Source: CALCNS01 sp937897315 (GTDB lineage Bacteria > Bacillota > JAAYKD01). Taken from it: 64,000 nucleotides of DNA. Positions 43,618 to 52,644 of the stretch are shown piece by piece; within the stretch, counting starts at the first letter, position 1, and the number at the start of each line of letters is the position of its first letter. The DNA lies in NCBI GenBank assembly GCA_036744005.1, contig DAINOJ010000001.1, positions 124,001 through 188,000 on the forward strand, given 5' to 3'. Both the position numbers and the translations under genes were made by a program. Under the pieces are notes generated by a model. It had not been told where the DNA came from, ran no database searches, and saw only the letters and a program-made list of their open reading frames with translations.

Positions 43618-43694
43618 GCGCCCGTAGCTCAGCTGGATAGAGTAACAGGCTACGAACTTGGTGGTCGCAGGTTCGAATCCTGCCGGGCGCGCCA
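43618..43694 (+). tRNA. tRNA-Arg (ACG)
   Basis: 77 bases with encoded CCA. Acceptor GCGCCCG pairs fully with CGGGCGC; anticodon ACG at 43652-43654, whose A34 is normally deaminated to inosine to read CGN. The anticodon stem has an A-G mismatch at its outer pair (43645 and 43661) and one G-U pair. Confidence 0.96.
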
Positions 43695-43724
43695 AACCTG
43701 CTTTCAAATGAAAGCAGGTTTTTC
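43695..43724 (+). terminator. First terminator of the tRNA operon
   Basis: AACCTGCTTTC / GAAAGCAGGTT stem with an AAAT loop and a T-run, starting right after the last tRNA. Confidence 0.93.
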
Positions 43725-43734
43725 CTTATCTCAC

Positions 43735-43766
43735 AAGTGATGGTTATTCGCCATCACTTTTTTTAA
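43735..43766 (+). terminator. Second, tandem terminator
   Basis: AAGTGATGG / CCATCACTT with a 7-base loop and seven T. It lies 10 bases after the first terminator and abuts the tandem repeat. Confidence 0.88.
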
Positions 43767-43820
43767 TGAGTAAGCGAGTTTTTTAATGAGTAAGCGAGTT
43801 TTTTAATGAGTAAACAAACA
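43761..43820 (+). repeat. 20-bp direct tandem repeat (about 2.7 copies)
   Basis: TTTTAATGAGTAAGCGAGTT occurs at 43761-43780 and 43781-43800, and a third copy at 43801 keeps only the first 14 bases. The rest of the gap to comM (43821-43930) is very A+T-rich, and I see no gene in it except a 6-codon frame with a good ribosome site near 43900. Confidence 0.9.
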
Positions 43821-43938
43821 TTCTATGCAATAAAATATAAAATATCTATTACAATATAAAAGGAATATATTATCCAATGTAGAATAGGAGAAAGCTGTAT
43901 GTTAGCAGATGAAACTTAAGAGGTAAGGATGTGTCATT

Positions 43939-45465
43939 TTGTTAGCGAAAACCTTTGGTATTTCTCTTCAGGCACTGGAAGGGATGATGATTGAAATTGA
44001 GGTGGATGTCTTAAATAGAGGGTTACCCAGATTTGATATCGTGGGTTTACCTGACGCATCCATTAAAGAAGCACGAGATCGTATGAGATTAGCTTTTGAG
44101 AATTCAGGCTTTATGTATCCTAAACACCATATTGTAGCCAATTTAGCACCGGCAAATACAAAAAAAGAGGGATTAGGCTTAGATTTACCCATCGCGATTG
44201 CGATTTTAGCAGGACAAGGTACAATAAAAACACAATCGTTTCAGGGAACCGTTTTTATTGGCGAGTTGGCTCTTGATGGCAGAATCAGAGCAGTACCTGG
44301 GGTTTTACCCATGGTAATCAGTGCGAGAAAACTTGGTGTGCACCGAGTCATTGTTCCTTTAGAGAATGGACAGGAGGCAGCACTAGTGCAAGGTCTTAAA
44401 ATTCATGCATTTTCTTGCTTAAACGATCTTGTAAGCTATTTAAATGGCGAGAAAGAAGCCGATGAAGTTCTAAACAATGAAGAGAGCACTGAAACCCTTA
44501 GCTTACATGATTTTTCAGAGGTTAAAGGACAGTCCGGAGCGAAAAGAGCTATGGAGATTGCGGCAGCAGGAGCACATAACTTGATCATGATTGGATCTCC
44601 GGGAAGCGGTAAGTCGATGTTAGCAAAATGCATGCCTTCTATATTACCGACGATGGAACTCTCCGAAGCGTTAGAAGTGACACAAATCTATAGTGTCAGC
44701 GGAATGCTCCAACACAAGCAGCGTTTGATTTCTCAACGCCCTTTTCGTTCACCACACCATTCTATTAGCAATGCAGGTTTGGTCGGAGGAGGAAAAAATC
44801 CACGCCCGGGAGAGATTAGTTTAGCACATCATGGGGTGCTTTTTTTGGATGAGTTACCGGAGTTCCGTAAGGATATTCTAGAACTGATGAGGCAACCCAT
44901 GGAAGATGGACAATTGACTCTTTCGCGTGCCAGTGGGGCTTATTCATATCCTGCACGTTTTATGTTGATTGCTGCGATGAATCCTTGTCCTTGTGGATAT
45001 TACGGAGATGGGCAAAGACCCTGCACTTGTTCAGAACTATCGGTTCAGAGGTATCGAAATCGAGTTTCTGGACCTTTACTTGACCGAATTGACTTACATG
45101 TCGATGTGCCTAGGTTAACTTTTCAGGAAATCACACAGACGAATCCTTCTGAATCCTCAACACAAATACGAATGAGAGTAGATCAGGCTCGGTCTATACA
45201 AAGAAAAAGGTATCACGAAGAATCGATTCTGAACAATGCCGCGATGTCTAGCAAGCAAATCAAACAATTTTGTCGATTGACAACAACGGGTCAAGAATTA
45301 TTAAACCAAGCCTTTCGCAAACTGAAACTAAGTGCTCGTGCTTATGATCGAATCTTGAAAGTCTCCCGAACCATAGCGGACTTGTCCGGAGCTGAAACTA
45401 TTCAACCGGAGCATTTGGCAGAAGCCATTGGATACCGGGGATTGGACCAAAAATATTTCCGATAA
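43939..45465 (+). CDS. comM: ComM/YifB-family magnesium-chelatase-like AAA ATPase
   Basis: 508 residues. Homologue of ComM, a hexameric helicase that drives branch migration when incoming single strands are integrated during transformation. Domain order: N-terminal Lon-like domain (KEARDRMRLAFENSGF), AAA domain with Walker A GSPGSGKS (219-226) and the Walker B/sensor region LFLDELPEFRKDILELMRQ, then a zinc-type insertion (MNPCPCGYYGDGQRPCTC) and the C-terminal helical domain. Start is TTG 43939; nearby AAGGAT is the only ribosome site. Followed closely by a phosphoesterase gene and dprA, another transformation protein. Confidence 0.92.
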   Translation: MLAKTFGISLQALEGMMIEIEVDVLNRGLPRFDIVGLPDASIKEARDRMRLAFENSGFMYPKHHIVANLAPANTKKEGLGLDLPIAIAILAGQGTIKTQSFQGTVFIGELALDGRIRAVPGVLPMVISARKLGVHRVIVPLENGQEAALVQGLKIHAFSCLNDLVSYLNGEKEADEVLNNEESTETLSLHDFSEVKGQSGAKRAMEIAAAGAHNLIMIGSPGSGKSMLAKCMPSILPTMELSEALEVTQIYSVSGMLQHKQRLISQRPFRSPHHSISNAGLVGGGKNPRPGEISLAHHGVLFLDELPEFRKDILELMRQPMEDGQLTLSRASGAYSYPARFMLIAAMNPCPCGYYGDGQRPCTCSELSVQRYRNRVSGPLLDRIDLHVDVPRLTFQEITQTNPSESSTQIRMRVDQARSIQRKRYHEESILNNAAMSSKQIKQFCRLTTTGQELLNQAFRKLKLSARAYDRILKVSRTIADLSGAETIQPEHLAEAIGYRGLDQKYFR

Positions 45466-45476
45466 GGGGAATCGAT

Positions 45477-46187
45477 ATGTCTTATTATGCAATCTCTGAT
45501 TTACATTTATCCTTACAGACGAATAAGCCAATGGATGTCTTTGGTGCAACATGGGTAGATCATCCCTCTCAAATACAGAACGCTTGGTTATCCAAAGTGA
45601 ATGCAGAGGATTATGTATTGATTCCCGGCGATATAAGCTGGGCTATGCGGTTTCATGAAGCGACAGAGGATTTTGCTTTTTTAAACAGATTACCTGGTAT
45701 CAAAGTAATCGGACGTGGGAATCATGATTATTATTGGCATTCTCATCAGAAAATGTTGGACTTCCTCCCAGCGGGGATGATTCCTCTGGATCGTCATGTT
45801 CTTCAGCTACCGGATTTTATTTTAGGGTCTACCAAAGGATGGAATTGTCCGGGATCTTCGGGCTATACACCATCAGAAGACGAGAAGTATTACAAACTTG
45901 AAGTGCAAAGATTAGAAATGGTCTTAAAGAATATGAGCACAGGTATAGGTCCCCTGGTCATCATGCTACATTTTCCACCAACTAATGAAAAGTTGGAACC
46001 ATCTTTGTTCACGCAATTACTAGAGGATTACAAAGTTCGCTTATGCATTTTTGGTCATTTGCATGGAAGCAGCCTAAAAAAAACCTATGATCGAGAACAT
46101 AATCATGTGCGGTACCAATTGGTTTCTGCAGATTATTTGGACTTTCAACCCCTGTATTTGGATCCCTTCATAAAAAAGGAGGTATAA
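45477..46187 (+). CDS. Calcineurin-like metallophosphoesterase
   Basis: 236 residues. Two-metal phosphoesterase motifs are complete: SDLHL (Asp8, His10), PGDISW, GRGNHDYYW, LHFPP and GHLHG. Substrate unknown; the group includes phosphohydrolases acting on nucleotides and phosphoproteins (COG1768-like). It lies between comM and dprA with 11 and 6 bases of spacing, so it is in the same unit; a link with DNA uptake is only positional. Start ATG follows AAGGGGAATC. Confidence 0.87.
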   Translation: MSYYAISDLHLSLQTNKPMDVFGATWVDHPSQIQNAWLSKVNAEDYVLIPGDISWAMRFHEATEDFAFLNRLPGIKVIGRGNHDYYWHSHQKMLDFLPAGMIPLDRHVLQLPDFILGSTKGWNCPGSSGYTPSEDEKYYKLEVQRLEMVLKNMSTGIGPLVIMLHFPPTNEKLEPSLFTQLLEDYKVRLCIFGHLHGSSLKKTYDREHNHVRYQLVSADYLDFQPLYLDPFIKKEV

Positions 46188-46193
46188 GTACTG

Positions 46194-47285
46194 TTGGATC
46201 AACGTTTTTATCACATCGCAATCAAAGCGATGCCTCAAATAGGACAAACGCGAGTGAATCAGTTACTTCAGCATTTCGGCAATGCCCAAATGGCTTGGTG
46301 CGCTGCACCCAAACTATGGCGAGGAACTATCGCTTTATCAGAAAAGCAATGGACAGAGGTCGAACAAAAATATCGTCTTCATCTTCCTGAACTCATCTAT
46401 GATGACTTAATGAAGAGAGATATACAAATGTGGATTCCCGAGGATGAGGGTTATCCGGAACTACTCAGAGAGATTTCACTTCCCCCCGAACACTTATTTA
46501 TTCAAGGTGAATTTTCGAAGGATGAAACGTGTATTGCCGTCGTTGGTTCCAGAAAGGCTTCTCACTATGGACGAACTGTAGCGTCGCACTTAGCGGAAGG
46601 ACTGGCAGATTGCGGATTCACAGTCGTCAGCGGATTGGCTCAGGGAATTGATAGTGCTGCGCATAAAGGTGCCTTGCTGAAGGGGCGTACTGTGGCCGTT
46701 CTAGGTGCAGGCCATGATCACATTTATCCAAAGGAACATGCGCATTTATCACAAGAAATACGGAACCGCGGCGGAGTCATTAGCGAATACCTGTATCCTA
46801 CTACACCTCAATCAGGCTTTTTTCCAGCACGAAATCGGATTATTTCAGGGCTTTCGTTAGCTACTATCGTGGTAGAAGCAAAAGATACCAGTGGATCATT
46901 GATTACAGCAACGTTTGCCCTCGAGCAAGGTAGAGAGGTGTTTGCAGTGCCGGGGAATATTTTTTCGGAGAATAGCAAAGGATGTCATGACCTCATCAAG
47001 CAAGGAGCAAAATTGGTTCATTCCATTGAAGATATCCTAGATGAATTCCAGTACTTGTCGTTATCGAATCGTCAAAAAGCTACTTCTTCCTCGGTGGAGG
47101 TATCCTTAACTCTCATGCAACAAAAAATATTATCTGCTCTAGAAGCGGAACCGATACATATCGATCAGCTGGCTGTGGATTTGTCACTGCCTGTTGGAGT
47201 GCTTTTGTCAGAATTAACGCAATTAGATTTATTGGGTCTTGCCAAAGCGAATCCAGGCGGTTATTATATTAAAGAAGTTCTGTAA
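46194..47285 (+). CDS. dprA: DNA processing protein DprA
   Basis: Loads RecA onto incoming single-stranded DNA during transformation. 363 residues: an N-terminal SAM-like helical part, the extended Rossmann core (VVGSRKASHYG, VSGLAQGIDSAAHKGAL, VLGAGHDHIYP, SGFFPARNRIISGLS, EVFAVPGNI) and a C-terminal winged helix. Start is TTG 46194, 11 bases after AAAAAAGGAGGT. Followed by topA as in most Bacillota. Confidence 0.95.
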   Translation: MDQRFYHIAIKAMPQIGQTRVNQLLQHFGNAQMAWCAAPKLWRGTIALSEKQWTEVEQKYRLHLPELIYDDLMKRDIQMWIPEDEGYPELLREISLPPEHLFIQGEFSKDETCIAVVGSRKASHYGRTVASHLAEGLADCGFTVVSGLAQGIDSAAHKGALLKGRTVAVLGAGHDHIYPKEHAHLSQEIRNRGGVISEYLYPTTPQSGFFPARNRIISGLSLATIVVEAKDTSGSLITATFALEQGREVFAVPGNIFSENSKGCHDLIKQGAKLVHSIEDILDEFQYLSLSNRQKATSSSVEVSLTLMQQKILSALEAEPIHIDQLAVDLSLPVGVLLSELTQLDLLGLAKANPGGYYIKEVL

Positions 47286-47326
47286 CAAGTACAGAGAATT
47301 CATCAATGAAATGAGATGATAAGAGT

Positions 47327-49435
47327 ATGGCAGATACATTAATTATAGTAGAATCTCCAACCAAAGCTCGAACGATAAGCAAATTCTTATCCAATCGATA
47401 TCAAATCAAAGCGACCATGGGCCATATTAGAGATTTACCCAAAAGCCAGTTTGGGGTCGACATAGAAAACAACTACCAACCCAAATATATCACGATTCGT
47501 GGCAAAGGTGATTTGCTGAAAGAGCTAAAAATCGCCGCCAAAAAAGCAAAGCGAGTGTATTTGGCAACGGACCCAGATCGAGAAGGAGAAGCGATTTCTT
47601 GGCACCTAGCCAATGTTTTGGGCTTAGATCCTGCTAGCGTTTGCCGGATCGAGTTTCACGAGATTACGGAGAAAGCCGTGAAAGAAGCATTGAATCATCC
47701 TCGGCCCATTGATTTGTGTTATGTAGATGCACAACAAGCCAGACGGGTTTTGGACCGCATTGTCGGGTATCAATTAAGTCCTTTATTGTGGCGGAAAATT
47801 CGTTACGGGTTAAGTGCCGGAAGAGTACAATCTATTGCGGTAGCACTGATATCCGATCGAGAGCAAGAGATTCTTGCGTTTACTCCTGAAGAGTATTGGT
47901 CGTTAGAAGTTCATTGCAGCAAAGACGTTAGGGCAATAAAAGCAAAACTGGTTGAGGTTCGCGGAGAAAAGCCGATTTTACGCTGTGAATCGGATGTACA
48001 AGCATTGATTCAGGAATTTGATGATGAATGTGAAGTAGTATCCTACAAAAAAGGACAGCGGTTACGGCAACCCAGTGCTCCTTTTACAACAAGCACCCTG
48101 CAACAAGAAGCATCGCGTAAACTTGGTTTTACCGGGCGTAAAACAATGTTGTTGGCGCAGCAATTGTATGAGGGCATTGAACTGGGAAAAGAAGGTCCTG
48201 TAGGTCTTATCACCTACATACGTACCGATTCAACCATGATTTCGAATGCTGCCTTTGCAATGGCACAAGAATACTTGCGCAATCAATTGGGACTTGATTA
48301 TGGTATCGAGCAAAAGAGATTATTCACCGGCAAGAAAGGGGCACAGGAAGCTCATGAAGCCATAAGACCAACCGAAATCTCCAGAAAACCAGATGAGTTA
48401 AAAGATTATCTGAATCGAGATCAATACAAATTATATCGTATTATTTGGGAGCGTTTTTTGGCAAGTCAAGCTGCTGCTGCCGTCTACGACTATGTTACGG
48501 CGGATCTCAAAAACAACGAAGCAATCTTTCGATTGAATGGGTCGGTCATACAGTTTCCTGGCTTCCTATCGATTACGAAAGGTGAAGAGGAAGAATCTGA
48601 AGATAATCTTGGCTTTCTACCTTTTTTAGATGTAGGGCAGAAGGTACCTGCAGGAGAATGGGTACCCGAGCAACACTTCACCCAAGCACCCCCTCGTTAC
48701 AATGAAGCTTTGCTTATAAAAACGATGGAAGAATTGGGTATTGGTAGACCTTCCACTTATGCTCCCACGGTGGAGACCATCATCAAGAGAGGGTATGTCG
48801 AGCGAAAAGAAAAACGCTTTTATCCAACAGAGCTTGGTTCGGCCGTCACGGTGATGCTAAGAGTATATTTTGCCTCTGTCATTGATGCGGACTTTACTGC
48901 GGACCTCGAAGATAAACTGGATCAAGTAGAAGAAGGTGCTTTACCCTGGACCGATGCCATAGATGACTTTTACCAGCCGTTTTCAAAACAATTGGCCGAA
49001 GCAGAAAAGAATATACCTGTTCAAGAAGCAGAGGACGAAGTAACAGATGAGATTTGTGAGATATGTGGGCGCAATATGGTGATTAAGCGTGGGCGTTTCG
49101 GGTCTTTCTTAGCATGTCCGGGCTATCCCGAGTGCAAGAACACCAAGAATATCGTAGTGTCTTTCGACATTGCCTGCCCTTTGTGCAAGGAAGGGCACTT
49201 AATCGAAAAGAAATCTCGTAAAGGCAGAACATTCACCGGTTGCAGTCGCTATCCCGATTGCCAATTTGTCTCTTGGGACAAACCAGTAGATAAAGAATGT
49301 CCTGTCTGCGGAAACATTGGGATGAGCCAGAAAGTATTGCGAAAAAAGAACACGATTGTTTTTCAATGTCTGAATCCTGAATGCGAAGGACATGTAGAGA
49401 TCCCTTTGGATGATCCAGAAGGGGAATTGATATGA
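47327..49435 (+). CDS. topA: DNA topoisomerase I
   Basis: Relaxes negative supercoils by passing one strand through a break in the other. 702 residues: Toprim domain with IVESPTKA and TDPDREGEA (Asp82, Asp84, Glu86), the catalytic Tyr297 in LITYIRTDST, and three C-terminal zinc-finger units each with four cysteines (CEICGRNM, CPLCKEGH, CPVCGNIG starts). It overlaps trmFO by four bases (ATGA). Ribosome site is weak (GATAAGAG). Confidence 0.97.
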   Translation: MADTLIIVESPTKARTISKFLSNRYQIKATMGHIRDLPKSQFGVDIENNYQPKYITIRGKGDLLKELKIAAKKAKRVYLATDPDREGEAISWHLANVLGLDPASVCRIEFHEITEKAVKEALNHPRPIDLCYVDAQQARRVLDRIVGYQLSPLLWRKIRYGLSAGRVQSIAVALISDREQEILAFTPEEYWSLEVHCSKDVRAIKAKLVEVRGEKPILRCESDVQALIQEFDDECEVVSYKKGQRLRQPSAPFTTSTLQQEASRKLGFTGRKTMLLAQQLYEGIELGKEGPVGLITYIRTDSTMISNAAFAMAQEYLRNQLGLDYGIEQKRLFTGKKGAQEAHEAIRPTEISRKPDELKDYLNRDQYKLYRIIWERFLASQAAAAVYDYVTADLKNNEAIFRLNGSVIQFPGFLSITKGEEEESEDNLGFLPFLDVGQKVPAGEWVPEQHFTQAPPRYNEALLIKTMEELGIGRPSTYAPTVETIIKRGYVERKEKRFYPTELGSAVTVMLRVYFASVIDADFTADLEDKLDQVEEGALPWTDAIDDFYQPFSKQLAEAEKNIPVQEAEDEVTDEICEICGRNMVIKRGRFGSFLACPGYPECKNTKNIVVSFDIACPLCKEGHLIEKKSRKGRTFTGCSRYPDCQFVSWDKPVDKECPVCGNIGMSQKVLRKKNTIVFQCLNPECEGHVEIPLDDPEGELI

Positions 49436-50748
49436 AGACCGTCCATGTTGTCGGAGGTGGATTGGCTGGTTCGGAAGCGGCATATCAAGTATCAAAACGT
49501 GGTGTAGCGGTTCGTTTATACGAAATGCGACCTGGTCAATCCTCTCCGGCTCATCATACGGATCACTTGGCTGAGTTGGTTTGCAGCAACTCCCTAAAAT
49601 CAAACCAATTAGATAATGCATCGGGGTTGCTAAAAGAAGAGATGCGGCAACTGGATTCGCTGATTATGCAAGTAGCAGACAGTGTACGTGTACCTGCGGG
49701 GCATGCTTTGGCTGTGGATCGGGAAGCGTTCTCGAATAAGGTCACCGAAAGAATACAGAACATGCCAAATATCCAAATCATTCGGGAAGAAGTAAAACAA
49801 TTACCATCCGATGATCAGGATATATGGATTATTGCCAGTGGTCCTCTAACTTCTCCAAGCTTGCTGTCTTCCATACAAATAGAAATGGGGGAGCCTTCTT
49901 TACATTTCTTTGATGCTGCAGCTCCGTTGATTTCTGTGGATTCCATTGACTTTGACAAAGTCTATCGGGCCTCTCGTTATGATAAAGGAGAAGCCGATTA
50001 TTTGAATTGCCCATTTCGCAAAGAAGAATATATAACGTTTTGGCATGCGCTAGTTGAAGCAGAACAAGTAGAGTTACATGACTTTGAGATAGGTCATTTC
50101 TTTGAGGGATGTATACCGGTTGAAGAGTTGGCTCGCCGTGGTCAAGAGACTCTTGCGTATGGTCCACTAAAGCCCATGGGGTTGAAAGATCCCAAAACAG
50201 GCATCACTCCTTATGCGGTTGCGCAATTGCGCCAAGACAATGTGGCAGGGAATCTCTATGGGTTGGTTGGCTTTCAAACAAATTTAAAGTTCAAAGAACA
50301 GGAACGTGTTTTTCAAAAGATTCCTGGTCTAGAAAAAGCAGAATTCGTTCGTTATGGGGTTATGCACAGAAACGCATATATTCGGTCACCCAAGTGGCTT
50401 TCTTCTTCCATGCAATTAAAACATAGGCAAAATATCTTCTTTGCGGGGCAGATTTCAGGAGTGGAGGGGTATATGGAATCCACTGCGAGTGGCTTGCTAT
50501 GTGGAGTGAATGCAGCCCTACTAGCTTGTGATAAAGAACCCTTGGTTATGCCTCGGGAAACCATGATGGGTGCTCTTCTACACTATGTCAGCCATTGTGA
50601 CGATACGATGTTCCAACCGATGAATGCTGTGTTTGGCATCATTCCACCCCTAAATCAACCAATACGAAACAAGAAATTGCGGTATCAACAATATAGTGAT
50701 CGAGCTTTATTCGCTTTGCAGAATTGGAAAGCATGCAATCATATCTAA
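49432..50748 (+). CDS. trmFO: Folate-dependent tRNA (uracil-54) methyltransferase TrmFO
   Basis: Makes 5-methyluridine at position 54 of the tRNA T-loop with methylene-tetrahydrofolate and FAD. 438 residues. N-terminal FAD motif VGGGLAGSEAAYQVSKRG and LYEMRPGQ; the central CNSLKSNQLDNASGLLKEEM and later SGVEGYMESTASGLL are signatures of the family. In Bacillus trmFO is followed by xerC-hslVU-codY-rpsB; here rpsB comes directly, separated by a leader and promoter. Confidence 0.96.
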   Translation: MKTVHVVGGGLAGSEAAYQVSKRGVAVRLYEMRPGQSSPAHHTDHLAELVCSNSLKSNQLDNASGLLKEEMRQLDSLIMQVADSVRVPAGHALAVDREAFSNKVTERIQNMPNIQIIREEVKQLPSDDQDIWIIASGPLTSPSLLSSIQIEMGEPSLHFFDAAAPLISVDSIDFDKVYRASRYDKGEADYLNCPFRKEEYITFWHALVEAEQVELHDFEIGHFFEGCIPVEELARRGQETLAYGPLKPMGLKDPKTGITPYAVAQLRQDNVAGNLYGLVGFQTNLKFKEQERVFQKIPGLEKAEFVRYGVMHRNAYIRSPKWLSSSMQLKHRQNIFFAGQISGVEGYMESTASGLLCGVNAALLACDKEPLVMPRETMMGALLHYVSHCDDTMFQPMNAVFGIIPPLNQPIRNKKLRYQQYSDRALFALQNWKACNHI

Positions 50749-50775
50749 AATTTGGTCATACATCAAAAGTTCTAC

Positions 50776-50804
50776 TTGCCAAATAAACAAATGATTGGTA
50801 TAAT
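50776..50804 (+). promoter_or_regulatory. Promoter of rpsB
   Basis: TTGCCA, a 17-base spacer, TATAAT (50799-50804) and TGG giving an extended -10. The transcript would start near 50811, leaving a leader of about 105 bases before rpsB. Confidence 0.85.
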
Positions 50805-50822
50805 GAACGACGGTGTTCATTA
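50801..50822. promoter_or_regulatory. Operator-like perfect inverted repeat over the rpsB -10
   Basis: TAATGAAC (50801-50808), 6 bases, GTTCATTA (50815-50822). All 16 arm bases pair. It begins within the -10 and spans the predicted start site, so a bound protein would block RNA polymerase. Confidence 0.55.
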
Positions 50823-50916
50823 CACACGATACCGGATGTACTTTTTGTGCTTCTATGAAGTGACCTGTACAGTTGATGGATCGGAGGAACAAACAAAGAA
50901 AGGAAAAGGTGGAATC

Positions 50917-51615
50917 ATGTCTGTTATTTCAATGAAACAGTTACTCGAAGCAGGAGTCCATTTTGGTCATCAAACCCGTCGCTGGAACCCTAAAATGGCA
51001 CCTTACATCTTTACGGAAAGAAACGGTATTTACATTATCGATTTACAAAAGACCGTAAAGAAGATTGAACAAGCCTATGCTTTCGTTAAGGAATTATCGG
51101 AGCAAGGTGGAAGTGTACTCTTCGTCGGAACGAAGAAACAAGCGCAAGAAGCAATGGTAGAAGAATCGCAACGTTGTGGAATGTATTATGTGAACCAACG
51201 TTGGTTAGGTGGCACCTTAACAAATTTCCAAACCATTCAAAAACGTATACGTCGCTTACAAGAACTCCGAGCGATGGAATCGAACGGTACATTTGAAGTT
51301 CTACCCAAAAAAGAAGTCATCAACCTTCGTCACGAAATGGAAAAACTTGAAAAATTCTTAGGTGGAATCAGTGAGATGTCAAAGTTACCGGACGCTCTGT
51401 TCATTATTGATCCCCGCAAAGAAAAAAATGCCATAAGTGAAGCGAAACGTCTGGGCATCCCTGTAGTGGCTATAGTAGACACTAACTGTGACCCCGATGA
51501 GATTGACTATGTCATTCCTGGAAATGATGATGCCATTAGAGCAGTTAAACTTCTTGCTTCCAAAATTGCGGATGCAATCATTGAAGGTCGTCAAGGAGAA
51601 GATTCGGCTGAATAA
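50917..51615 (+). CDS. rpsB: 30S ribosomal protein S2
   Basis: 232 residues, a full-length S2 of the small ribosomal subunit. Opening MSVISMKQLLEAGVHFGHQTRRWNPKM and the NQRWLGGTLTNFQTI and VAIVDTNCDPDEIDYVIPGND stretches are diagnostic. ATG 50917 follows AAAGGTGG; the upstream open frame is leader sequence. A terminator-like hairpin separates it from tsf, which would make S2 more abundant than EF-Ts. Confidence 0.98.
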   Translation: MSVISMKQLLEAGVHFGHQTRRWNPKMAPYIFTERNGIYIIDLQKTVKKIEQAYAFVKELSEQGGSVLFVGTKKQAQEAMVEESQRCGMYYVNQRWLGGTLTNFQTIQKRIRRLQELRAMESNGTFEVLPKKEVINLRHEMEKLEKFLGGISEMSKLPDALFIIDPRKEKNAISEAKRLGIPVVAIVDTNCDPDEIDYVIPGNDDAIRAVKLLASKIADAIIEGRQGEDSAE

Positions 51616-51624
51616 TCACATGAG

Positions 51625-51671
51625 GGGAATCGGCCTTAAGGGTTTTACCCCTTCTCGTCCGATTCCTTTTT
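51625..51671 (+). terminator. Terminator/attenuator between rpsB and tsf
   Basis: GGAATCGG pairs with CCGATTCC, with an inner AAGGG/CCCTT stem, followed by TTTTT. Being between two co-ordered genes, it probably attenuates tsf rather than stopping all transcription. Confidence 0.82.
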
Positions 51672-51695
51672 CAAAAATTTAAGGGAGGGTTTAAC

Positions 51696-52586
51696 ATGAT
51701 TTCTGCAGCAACTGTAAAAGAATTGCGCGAAAGAACCAGTGCAGGTATGATGGATTGCAAACGGGCTTTAGAAGCCTGTGACGGTGATATGGAAAAAGCG
51801 ATTGAGTATTTAAGAGAAAAAGGCTTAGCTGCCGCAGCAAAGAAAGCCGGTCGTGTAGCGAAGCAAGGGTTAATAGTTGGCAAAGTCGTAGGTAAGAAAG
51901 CATCTTTATTGGAAGTCAATTGTGAAACCGATTTTGTTGCCAAAAATGATGATTTCCAAGCTTGGGTTAATGAACTAGCAACTATGATTATTGATCACCA
52001 ACTAACACAAGTAGATCAATTGTTGGCCCAATCCTATGGCGAAGGCACGGTGCAATCTGCCCTTACCAATAAAATTGCAACCATTGGCGAAAACATGGGG
52101 ATTCGCAGATTTGCTTTTTATGATGTCGCTCCCAACTCGATATTAGATTTATACATCCATGGTGCTGGAAAAATCGGTGTTCTCATCGAATTGTCTTTGA
52201 CTGATACACAATTTGCACAACATGAAGCAGTAAAAGAATTGATTCATGATTTGGCTTTGCAGATTGCCGCCGGTCGTGCACAATACATTGTTTCCGATGA
52301 AGTTCCTGCTGAAGTGATTGCGAAAGAACGCGAAATCTATTTAGCACAAGCAATGAATGAAGGAAAACCAGCCAACATCGCCGAACGTATGGTTGAAGGA
52401 CGTATCCGGAAATTCTACGAAGAGATTTGTTTGCTTCATCAATTATTTGTCAAAGATACCGACTTAACCATTGCTAAACTACTTGCAAAAGTAGGTAAAG
52501 AAGTTGGGTGCGGTATTTCTGTGAAAACCTTTACCCGTTTTGAAATCGGAGAAGGTTTTGAAGCAACCGAAGGCGAAAATGAATAG
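51696..52586 (+). CDS. tsf: Elongation factor Ts
   Basis: Nucleotide exchange factor that regenerates EF-Tu-GTP. 296 residues. Opening VKELRERTSAGMMDCKRAL and ALEACDGDMEKAIEYLREKG (UBA-like domain) and the VNCETDFVAKND core contact region for EF-Tu are clear. ATG 51696 follows AAGGGAGGG. A compact terminator follows. Confidence 0.97.
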   Translation: MISAATVKELRERTSAGMMDCKRALEACDGDMEKAIEYLREKGLAAAAKKAGRVAKQGLIVGKVVGKKASLLEVNCETDFVAKNDDFQAWVNELATMIIDHQLTQVDQLLAQSYGEGTVQSALTNKIATIGENMGIRRFAFYDVAPNSILDLYIHGAGKIGVLIELSLTDTQFAQHEAVKELIHDLALQIAAGRAQYIVSDEVPAEVIAKEREIYLAQAMNEGKPANIAERMVEGRIRKFYEEICLLHQLFVKDTDLTIAKLLAKVGKEVGCGISVKTFTRFEIGEGFEATEGENE

Positions 52587-52593
52587 AGTATCC

Positions 52594-52621
52594 AAAAGGA
52601 ACATCCATCGATGTTCCTTTT
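52594..52621 (+). terminator. Terminator/attenuator between tsf and pyrH
   Basis: AAAAGGAACAT / ATGTTCCTTTT with a 6-base loop. The T-run is part of the stem. Confidence 0.75.
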
Positions 52622-52644
52622 GAATTAAGCGGGAGGTGTTGTGT

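Noticed and set aside
43761..43820. Possible CRISPR array
   Set aside because: The 20-bp units are directly adjacent with no spacers, and only about 2.7 copies exist. No cas gene is in the window.
43902..43922. 6-codon frame with a good ribosome site before comM
   Set aside because: Too short to claim as a gene. It might be a leader or an ancestral duplicate of the comM start, but there is no way to tell from this sequence.
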